DNA from: Deltaproteobacteria bacterium UBA5799
GTDB taxonomy: Bacteria; Desulfobacterota; GWC2-55-46
NCBI GenBank assembly: GCA_002418185.1
Contig: DIDN01000094.1
Span: 500-11,791 of the forward strand
Direction: 5' to 3'
DNA length: 11,292 nucleotides
In this document: positions 5,810 to 11,292 of the stretch, in pieces
Numbering within the stretch: the first letter of the stretch is position 1
Layout of the letters: every line of letters begins with the position of its first letter
The notes under the pieces: generated by a model
Told to the model about the DNA's origin: nothing
The model's database searches: none
What the model saw: only the letters and a program-made list of their open reading frames with translations
Program-made: the position numbers and the translations under genes

Positions 5810-7996
5810 CTATTTGAGCTTGAACCTCTTTACCCGCTCGGTCATCTCGCGGTCGAGCCTGGCAAGCTCCTCGACGGCCCTGTCCGCTGCGACCGCCCTC
5901 TCGATGTTCTCGAAGGAGACCTTCCTTACGGCGTCAAGGGCCTCGAGGACTTTCGTGGTATTTCTGCTCTGCTCCTTTATGACGTCGTTTATATAGGCGA
6001 CCATCCTGTTTACGTCGCCTATCGTGGAGGTTATCTGGCGCGTGGACTCGGCCTGCGACTTTGTGGAGGCCTTGACCCTGTAGGTTATGTCGGACATGCG
6101 CTCGGTCGCCTTGTTTATGAGCTCGCTCCCCCTGGCGTGCTCGTGGGTGGCGTTCACGATCCTCCTCGTCATCTCGGCCAGCTTCTCGGTGGTCTCGGCC
6201 ACCATCCGGCTCTCCCTGGCCTGGAGCTCGGAGGCTGCGGCTATCTGGCGTACGCTCGTGGTGGAGCGCTGGGCGCTCCCCAGTATCTTCTCGAGCCCCT
6301 CCCCGGCCTTCATCGAGAGCTTTACGCCCTCCTCGACGCTCAGGTAGCCCCGCTCCATGGAGTTTACGGCCCTGTCGGACTCTATCTCAACCGCGTGGAT
6401 TATCTCCGAGACCTCCTTTGCGGAGGTCGAGGCCCTCTCGGCCAGGTCCTTTATCTCGTTCGCCACGACCGAGAAGCTCTTGCCGTGGTCGCCGGTCTGG
6501 GCCGCGATTATGGCGGCGTTAAGCGCCAGAAGGTTCGTCTCCTCAGCCACCTCCTGTATCACATCGAGAATTTTGCCGATTTCTTTAATCCTTTCAGAGA
6601 GGCTGTTTATAATATGCGTGGACTCCCTCGTAATCTCCTTTGTCTTCAGGATCCCGTCGATAGTCGACTCGACCGTTTCCATGCCGGCCCTGGCGTCCTT
6701 TATGACCTCTTCCGCGAACATGGAGGCCTCGGCGGCGTTCGCCTCCACCTCCCTGATGCTCGCGCTTATGTGCGTTATCGACGACGACACCTGCGTTACC
6801 GCGGACGACAGGCTCTCTATGCTCTCGGAAACGTCCTTTATCGAGAAGGACATGTCCTTCGTGGACGCCGAGGTCTCGTCCACGCTCATCGAGAGCGCCT
6901 CCATGCTGTCGACGACCTCGTTTATGCTCGCCCCGAGATCGAGGACCGAAATGGAGCCTTTTTCGAGCGACTTGGCGAGGACCTCTGTGTAGTTGGCTAT
7001 GCCGGATATAGATGCGTTTATGCCGCCCATGTTGGCGCCTATGGAATCGAGGGCCGCTCCCTGGGCGTTCGAGCCCTCCAGCACGGAACTGCTCATCTCC
7101 GCCACCCTCTTGGAGATGCCGGTCGCCTCGTCAGAGGTGCGCCTCATGTCCTCTATCATCCTGTGGAGGTTCCTTACGACCTCGTTCATCTGGCCGCCGA
7201 GGTCGCCTATCTCGTCGTCGGAGTCCACCTCGGCCCTGCCCGTGAGGTCGCCTGAGGCGAGGTGCCTTGTCGTCTCGACGAGCGACAGTATGGGCGAGGT
7301 CACGACTTTCCTTATAAAGGCGAGGCCGACAAGGCCCATGGTCAGGATAACCACGAAACCGAAGGCTATGGAGCGCCATATGTCGTTCATGGCCGCCGCA
7401 AGCTCGGTTTCTATGGGTATTACGACCTCGAGCCCGCCGGTAACGTCCCCTATCCTGTAGTCCTTCTTCGGGCTCGCGGCGTGGCTGTTGTGGCATTCAA
7501 CGCAGGTCTGGGAGGTGGCCACGTCCGGCAGCATGTACCTTATCGACCTCTTCCCTTTGTACTCCTCGAACTTATAGAACTCGGCTGCCGCGCCCTTGTC
7601 GAACCTGTTAAGGGCCTCCTTCTGGAAGTCGTCCTTTGGAAGGTTGGCCGGGTTCACGGGACGGAGGCTCACGAGTTCCATGTGGAAGACCCCCTCGGAG
7701 GCGAGGCCGCTCGAAGACTCCTTGAGGAACGTCAGATGGAGCGGTATGGCCCGTTCCTCGTTAAGGTACGAGCTCGACACAGAAAGGCCTGCATCAAGGG
7801 CCTTCCTGACGACGGTAGAGGTATAGTATTGCCGCCCGGCGGCGAGCTCCCTCGTAAGATAGCTCGCGGTCATGTGGGCCATCCTCTGGGTCTGGGCGAT
7901 CCTCTCCTGGTATATGTATATGCTATAGATGCCGAAGATAACGGCCCAGACAAGTGCGGCGAAGATGAGGAGCTTGACCCTGATACCGATTCTCAT
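5810..7996 (-). CDS. Methyl-accepting chemotaxis protein with heme-binding periplasmic sensor
   Basis: This 728-residue inner-membrane receptor should signal through CheW/CheA to bias flagellar motion, most likely in response to redox state or a heme ligand. TM1 spans about 6-29. A periplasmic domain of about 180 residues ends with one CVECH motif (165-169) for covalent heme c, then GDVTGGLEVVIPI, which resembles DUF3365/Tll0287-like sensors. TM2 is about 210-228, HAMP about 228-282, and the rest is a long coiled coil with the hairpin tip around TNLLALNAA (487-495). The tip differs from the usual AAIEAARAGE: it reads AAIIAAQTGD. The C-terminus ends in RFKLK with no CheR/CheB-tethering pentapeptide of NWETF type. 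I start at the ATG with GAGAGGGG four bases upstream; the frame is open 18 codons further but that ATG has no Shine-Dalgarno. It has its own likely promoter (8079-8105) and lies downstream of the cytochrome block. Receptor class is certain; the signal sensed is inferred. Confidence 0.95.
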   Translation of the reverse strand: MRIGIRVKLLIFAALVWAVIFGIYSIYIYQERIAQTQRMAHMTASYLTRELAAGRQYYTSTVVRKALDAGLSVSSSYLNEERAIPLHLTFLKESSSGLASEGVFHMELVSLRPVNPANLPKDDFQKEALNRFDKGAAAEFYKFEEYKGKRSIRYMLPDVATSQTCVECHNSHAASPKKDYRIGDVTGGLEVVIPIETELAAAMNDIWRSIAFGFVVILTMGLVGLAFIRKVVTSPILSLVETTRHLASGDLTGRAEVDSDDEIGDLGGQMNEVVRNLHRMIEDMRRTSDEATGISKRVAEMSSSVLEGSNAQGAALDSIGANMGGINASISGIANYTEVLAKSLEKGSISVLDLGASINEVVDSMEALSMSVDETSASTKDMSFSIKDVSESIESLSSAVTQVSSSITHISASIREVEANAAEASMFAEEVIKDARAGMETVESTIDGILKTKEITRESTHIINSLSERIKEIGKILDVIQEVAEETNLLALNAAIIAAQTGDHGKSFSVVANEIKDLAERASTSAKEVSEIIHAVEIESDRAVNSMERGYLSVEEGVKLSMKAGEGLEKILGSAQRSTTSVRQIAAASELQARESRMVAETTEKLAEMTRRIVNATHEHARGSELINKATERMSDITYRVKASTKSQAESTRQITSTIGDVNRMVAYINDVIKEQSRNTTKVLEALDAVRKVSFENIERAVAADRAVEELARLDREMTERVKRFKLK

Positions 7997-8000
7997 TAAA

Positions 8001-8008
8001 CCCCTCTC
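8001..8008 (-). promoter_or_regulatory. Shine-Dalgarno GAGAGGGG fixing the chemoreceptor start
   Basis: GAGAGGGG on the minus strand is followed by TTTA and then ATG at 7996. The alternative in-frame ATG at 8050 has no purine-rich site before it, and its extra residues (arginine-rich) would precede the first membrane helix. Confidence 0.6.
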
Positions 8009-8078
8009 GATAGGCCGGCGTTCACGCGCAGGCAGGCGCAGGCTGCGCATGAGCGCGGAGCTGGCGTAACTACCCGGT

Positions 8079-8105
8079 ATTATAACCTAAAATGCCATTT
8101 TACAA
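8079..8105 (-). promoter_or_regulatory. Probable sigma-70-type promoter for the chemoreceptor gene
   Basis: The minus strand carries a perfect TATAAT (8084-8079). TTGTAA (8105-8100) is the best -35, with four of six matches but a short 15-base spacer. The region is AT-rich compared with its surroundings and lies about 85 bases before the chemoreceptor ATG. The -10 is convincing; the -35 is not. Confidence 0.5.
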
Positions 8106-8146
8106 AGGAATTTCTGCAAAGGCGGGACGAAAGGGGACGGGAGCGA

Positions 8147-8200
8147 CAGGCTGGAAGGGCTTTTTTACAAAAAAGGTCCTCTCAATAGCTTTCCAGCCTG
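8147..8200. repeat. 10-bp inverted repeat with A/T-rich loop between two genes
   Basis: CAGGCTGGAA (8147-8156) and TTCCAGCCTG (8191-8200) are perfect complements 34 bases apart, with a further GCT/AGC match just inside. The loop contains a second small palindrome, CTTTTTT-AC-AAAAAAG (8160-8175). It starts 20 bases past the stop of the small membrane protein gene. It could end the respiratory transcript, but no T-run follows the outer stem in the direction of transcription, so a classical intrinsic terminator is doubtful. A bidirectional structure or protein site is possible. Confidence 0.55.
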
Positions 8201-8219
8201 AATTACTCCGACCCCCTGG

Positions 8220-8879
8220 CTAATCGAGCGCGAGGTTCCGGGACTTGTCGCTGAACCAGATGACCTTCACGTCGCCCGGGGCGACTTCGACGGTCTCTTC
8301 AAGCGTATAGGCGGGCTTTTCCCTTGACCCGGAGTTGTACATTAGCGCCTTTATCTTCCGCTCGCCGGGTCTCAAGCCAAGCTCGTGGTAGATATAGGAG
8401 GCCATGTCCTTTTTTAGTCCGGTCGGCGCATAGGACTCGTCCAGCGCCTTTTCGCCGTCTATGTATACCTCGATCATTATCGGGTGCCTCTCGCGCGAGC
8501 ACTTGGCGAGCCTGGCAATGTCCATCTGCACCTGTCTCGCGTCCCTCAGCTCTCCCCTGTACCTCTCGCCCTCCTGCATCACGAGACCGCGCTCGTCGCA
8601 GTCCTCGACCCTCTGCCCGGACTGCTTGAACGCGACCTTGAGGAGCGAATCCTCCGGGCCGTAATGGGCGTACGGGGTGTCCGAGGCGAAGTAGACCGGC
8701 GCGAGGAGCACAAGAAGCACAACGGCCGCCCTCACGACCGACGAGACCGACACAGGCTCCCTTTTCCTTTCGGAGACGCCCTCCCTGGCGTCCTTTTCCT
8801 TCCCCTTCTTCCATTCCCTCCACAGCACGAACGCGACCGGGATGAGGAACGCGAAGAGAGTGACCAGGATAATTACCAT
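8220..8879 (-). CDS. Unrecognised small membrane protein of the cytochrome b block
   Basis: I do not recognise this 219-residue protein with certainty. A first membrane helix spans about 2-20, followed by a highly charged cytoplasmic-looking linker (21-46) and a second helix about 48-66. The remaining 150 residues should therefore lie on the same side as the N-terminus. They contain two cysteines (Cys94, Cys127) and a beta-rich pattern with MIEVYIDGEK, YAPTGLKKD and LGLRPGERKIKALMYNSG. That pattern resembles a small beta-sandwich on a membrane anchor, but this is only an impression. The ATG has AGGAGG ten bases upstream, lying inside the end of the cytochrome b gene. The gap between the two genes is 4 bases, so they are translationally coupled or at least co-transcribed. 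By position it may be a structural or assembly subunit of the cytochrome b complex; that is guilt by association only. Confidence 0.85.
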   Translation of the reverse strand: MVIILVTLFAFLIPVAFVLWREWKKGKEKDAREGVSERKREPVSVSSVVRAAVVLLVLLAPVYFASDTPYAHYGPEDSLLKVAFKQSGQRVEDCDERGLVMQEGERYRGELRDARQVQMDIARLAKCSRERHPIMIEVYIDGEKALDESYAPTGLKKDMASYIYHELGLRPGERKIKALMYNSGSREKPAYTLEETVEVAPGDVKVIWFSDKSRNLALD

Positions 8880-8883
8880 CTTA

Positions 8884-10476
8884 CTATTTCCTCCTGTCGG
8901 CGAGCGAGGAGCGGAACTCGTCCAGGCCCCTCAGGAACTCGCCCGACTCGGCTGACGACAGATAAACGGTCCGTACCCTGGACCTGTCTATCGATTTCCT
9001 GACGAGCGGCGGCCTGTACCCGTGTAGCCTGCCGGTGAACCACTCGTCCCCTTTCCTGTACTGGCAGTCGCCCTTGCGGCAGCTCGACACGAAGACTCCG
9101 TCGAGGCCTATCGACTTCTCGAACGGTATCGAGAGCATGGAGGGCTGGAGCATGCCTATGCAGGGGAGCGTCACCACCCCGGCCCATGCGCGTCCCTTGA
9201 GCCTGCCGCCGTCGGCGTGCTCGATTTTTGCGCTCTTGGCGCACGCGAAGACAAGCACGCCCGGGCCTTCCCCGGATTCCTTCAGTTCCATTGAGAGGTC
9301 CCGTATCCTGGCCTTGACGTCGGCTTCCGTCATGTCCGGCAGGTCAAGGGCCTTGTAGTCGCAGGAGCCCATGCAGATGCCGCAGCTTGCGCACCGCTCG
9401 GGCACTATGACAGCCTCAAGCGGGTACGGCATCCCGTCCGTCCTCTTCCTCATGTAAACTGCCTGGTACGGGCAGTCCTCCATGCATAGCTCGCACCCCG
9501 TGCAGTTCTCCAGCGTAAGACGTACGGCAGGCCCGCTCCTTGAGCGGGTAAGCCACGGCACGGCGGCTGCGATAAGCGTAGCCGCGACGATAAAGGCCCA
9601 GAGCTGGTGGGCGCTCATGTACCCCAGCAGCGGATATATGAACATATAGAACCAGTCGAACGGGACCGCCTCGACGAGCCTGCCGAGCTCGGCAGGGGGC
9701 GCGCTCGTCGCGGGCTTTATGAAGGAGACGGCGAAGAGGACCGCCATGACCGCGTAGGCCAGGGCCCTCGGCGGGTTTATGACCGCCCTCGTAATCCTTA
9801 CTATGTGGACGAGCATGAGTATGAAAAGGAAGAAGATGGACGAGAAGTGGATGAAGAGTATTATGTAGAAGAACTGGTCGGTGAGGTGCTCGGCCCTCGC
9901 GAAATTCAGGCTCAGGGGTATGCCGAAGATGGGGACGTTCTCGAGCATGTGCGCCGAGAGCGTGGCTATGAGCTGCGCCCTCTGGTCCCACACCATCCAG
10001 TAGCCGAATATGCCTGCTGTCACTATGACCCATGCTATGCCGATGCCGGACACCCACGCGACCCACCTCCAGTGCGCGTGCCTGTCGAGCATGTAGCAGC
10101 GGAGGGCGTGGAGCAGCATGACGAGCACGAGCCCGTCGGAGGCGTACCGGTGGAGGCTCCTCATGACCCCGCCCAGGTACCACTGGTTCACGGTAAGGTT
10201 CTGGACCGAGAGCCACGCGCCCTTTACGCTGATGCTGTAAAAGAGGAAGAGGTATATGCCGGAGACGAGTATGACCCAGAGGAAGAACACCCCTATGGCG
10301 CCGAGGTAGTAGAACGGGTTGTATGCAGGGGTGGTCAGGCGGTTCACCTGCGCCTCCACCCAGAGCCACATCCACTGGACGGCCCCGCCCGAGAACTCCC
10401 GCTTCGGCCCGGGCGCTCCCGCGCCTCCGGTCTTCGGCGCTGCTCCCGCCTTCCCGCCTATTTCCTTTTCAGCCAT
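8884..10476 (-). CDS. Cytochrome b / 2x[4Fe-4S] ferredoxin / MvhD-like fusion protein
   Basis: This 530-residue protein joins three redox modules. Residues about 30-310 are a cytochrome b core: after a Pro/Gly/Lys-rich N-terminus come several membrane helices with heme ligand pairs His109/His123 and His210/His224. Both pairs are 14 apart, as in cytochrome b of bc1 complexes. After the fourth-helix region comes PFDWFY (272-277), a degenerate form of the PEWY quinol-site motif. Residues about 318-380 are a double-cluster ferredoxin (Cys325, 328, 331, 335 and Cys362, 365, 368, 372). Residues about 405-525 match MvhD/FlpD, the hydrogenase/heterodisulfide reductase delta subunit: VLVFAC, LPCIGM and SSCRKGDCQY, with Cys412, 439, 466 and 471. 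This part should face the cytoplasm. The likely job is electron transfer between quinone/heme b and an iron-sulfur partner; partner and direction are unknown. I start at the second ATG, which has AAGGA seven bases upstream; the ATG at 10497 has no such site. It overlaps the SCO gene by 19 bases. Confidence 0.93.
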   Translation of the reverse strand: MAEKEIGGKAGAAPKTGGAGAPGPKREFSGGAVQWMWLWVEAQVNRLTTPAYNPFYYLGAIGVFFLWVILVSGIYLFLFYSISVKGAWLSVQNLTVNQWYLGGVMRSLHRYASDGLVLVMLLHALRCYMLDRHAHWRWVAWVSGIGIAWVIVTAGIFGYWMVWDQRAQLIATLSAHMLENVPIFGIPLSLNFARAEHLTDQFFYIILFIHFSSIFFLFILMLVHIVRITRAVINPPRALAYAVMAVLFAVSFIKPATSAPPAELGRLVEAVPFDWFYMFIYPLLGYMSAHQLWAFIVAATLIAAAVPWLTRSRSGPAVRLTLENCTGCELCMEDCPYQAVYMRKRTDGMPYPLEAVIVPERCASCGICMGSCDYKALDLPDMTEADVKARIRDLSMELKESGEGPGVLVFACAKSAKIEHADGGRLKGRAWAGVVTLPCIGMLQPSMLSIPFEKSIGLDGVFVSSCRKGDCQYRKGDEWFTGRLHGYRPPLVRKSIDRSRVRTVYLSSAESGEFLRGLDEFRSSLADRRK

Positions 10477-11264
10477 CTGCCTATCCTTCTCCCCCATACG
10501 GCGTATATTATGGCCCCTATTACCAGCGCCTGCAGGGCCATGCCGGCGAACACGGGGTAGTCGAGCACGTATTTGCCGGACTGCGGGTCGTACCTGTAAC
10601 AGAAGAACTTGATCCTCTCGACGAGGGTGAGCGAGCCCGGAACGGCGGCCTTGCCGGTTACGAGCTCGTCTATCCGCATGGCCAGGTTCTGCGGCTGGGA
10701 ACGGATGCCGTAGACCTGCCTGTATATGGTCCCGTCGGGCCTTACGGTGGTCACCATGTCCATGTGGTCGAAGCTCCCGTCGTCCTGCCTGAAATGGAAG
10801 AACCCTGCGTCGGCGAGGAGCCTCTCTATCGTCCCTGCGTCCCCGCCGGCGAACCTGAAGCCCTCGAAGCTCCCGGTGAAGCGCTTCCCGTACTCCTTCA
10901 GGCGCTCCGGGGTGTCGTTCGCCGCGTCAAAGCCTATGGTCAGGACCTCGAACCTCTCGCCGAGCTTCTCCCTTGCCCCGTCGACAGCCCTCTTGAGCTC
11001 CGATGTTATGGTGGGGCAGACCTCGGGGCAGCTCGTGTATATGAAGCTCAGGACAAGGGGCTTGCCAGTTTCGAAGTACTCGCCCAGCATGAAAGGCTTC
11101 CCGTCCTGGTCGAAAAGTGCGTAGTCGCCGAGCTTTCCTCCTTCCGCCCTGCGCGAATTCTCCACGGCGGCCTTGAGGACCACCGGGTCGAGCTTCTGGA
11201 GGGCAAGGGAAGGAGCTGAAAGGAGCTGCAGGAACAGGAGCAAGAAGAAAAGGTTCCGGAGCAT
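10458..11264 (-). CDS. SCO1/SenC/PrrC-type copper-binding thioredoxin-fold protein
   Basis: SCO proteins deliver copper to, or maintain thiols of, the CuA site of respiratory oxidases on the outer face of the membrane. The 268-residue product has an N-terminal signal or anchor (about 3-22). A thioredoxin-like domain follows with the CxxxC copper motif TSCPEVCPT (Cys79, Cys83) and the third ligand His167 in FDHMDM. It is longer than minimal SCO proteins. After the domain comes CYRYDPQSGKY (222-232) and a C-terminal membrane helix at about 235-257 followed by a basic tail. The ATG at 11264 is followed at once by the hydrophobic signal and has AAGGA 11 bases upstream, which is rather far. The stop overlaps the start of the cytochrome b fusion gene, so the two are coupled. 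Only 28 bases remain upstream, so whether an oxidase gene precedes it cannot be seen. Family is clear; the copper target is inferred. Confidence 0.94.
   Translation of the reverse strand: MLRNLFFLLLFLQLLSAPSLALQKLDPVVLKAAVENSRRAEGGKLGDYALFDQDGKPFMLGEYFETGKPLVLSFIYTSCPEVCPTITSELKRAVDGAREKLGERFEVLTIGFDAANDTPERLKEYGKRFTGSFEGFRFAGGDAGTIERLLADAGFFHFRQDDGSFDHMDMVTTVRPDGTIYRQVYGIRSQPQNLAMRIDELVTGKAAVPGSLTLVERIKFFCYRYDPQSGKYVLDYPVFAGMALQALVIGAIIYAVWGRRIGRWLKRK
10484..10488 (-). promoter_or_regulatory. Shine-Dalgarno AAGGA choosing the start of the cytochrome b fusion
   Basis: AAGGA on the minus strand lies 7 bases before ATG at 10476-10474. The upstream in-frame ATG at 10497 follows AT-rich sequence with no ribosome site, so the shorter 530-residue product is preferred over 537 residues. 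Confidence 0.55.
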
Positions 11265-11292
11265 TTACGGTGGAATCCTTTCATGGGTCGTT

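Noticed and set aside
6137..7255. 372-codon open frame on the plus strand inside the chemoreceptor gene
   Set aside because: It is antisense to an intact receptor gene with heme motif, HAMP and hairpin tip. No recognisable motif or ribosome site.
9416..10375. 319-codon minus-strand frame overlapping cytochrome b
   Set aside because: It is the alternative frame of the same DNA, rich in Arg/His/Pro, with no motif. The overlapping frame is clearly the real gene.
9607..10560. 317-codon open frame on the plus strand opposite the cytochrome b fusion
   Set aside because: The opposite frame holds all heme and iron-sulfur ligands; this one is a charged shadow.
1..11292. CRISPR array, insertion sequence, prophage or integrase
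   Set aside because: No direct repeat array, transposase motif or terminal repeats are visible, and all space is filled by host-type genes.

Overview
The window is a GC-rich stretch (by eye in the high 50s per cent, not counted) in which every gene I can support lies on the minus strand, so transcription runs from high to low coordinates. Codon use is unusual for such DNA: isoleucine is often ATA and arginine often AGG. A protein-quality-control cluster, a heme-binding chemoreceptor and a cytochrome b/iron-sulfur gene suggest a Gram-negative, respiring, motile bacterium, perhaps deltaproteobacteria-like (Desulfobacterota) or Nitrospirota-like. This placement is inference from gene content, not a phylogeny.

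Right part (about 11264 to 8220): a tightly packed three-gene respiratory block. A SCO1/SenC-type copper protein overlaps the next gene. That gene encodes a fusion of a four-histidine, di-heme cytochrome b core, a 2x[4Fe-4S] ferredoxin and an MvhD/FlpD-like hydrogenase-delta domain. Four bases later comes a small two-helix membrane protein that I do not recognise. The block probably continues beyond the right edge. It could move electrons between the quinone pool and an iron-sulfur partner, but that role is not shown.

Middle (8219 to 5810): a 223-base gap holds a 10-bp inverted repeat and a likely promoter. It is followed by a methyl-accepting chemotaxis protein whose periplasmic domain carries one CVECH heme motif and looks like the DUF3365/Tll0287 family. 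Its cytoplasmic hairpin tip departs from the usual consensus.

Left part (5809 to 1): a good sigma-70-like promoter at 5723-5751 precedes a tRNA-Leu(UAG), then tig (trigger factor), clpP, clpX and lon, the last cut by the left edge. No convincing terminator separates the tRNA from tig, or tig, clpP and clpX from one another; a 154-base spacer precedes lon. Together they form a folding and proteolysis module: trigger factor meets nascent chains, ClpXP and Lon degrade tagged or damaged proteins.

The ClpXP/Lon cluster is ordinary. The most interesting objects are the cytochrome b-ferredoxin-MvhD fusion with its neighbours, and the heme chemoreceptor beside it.
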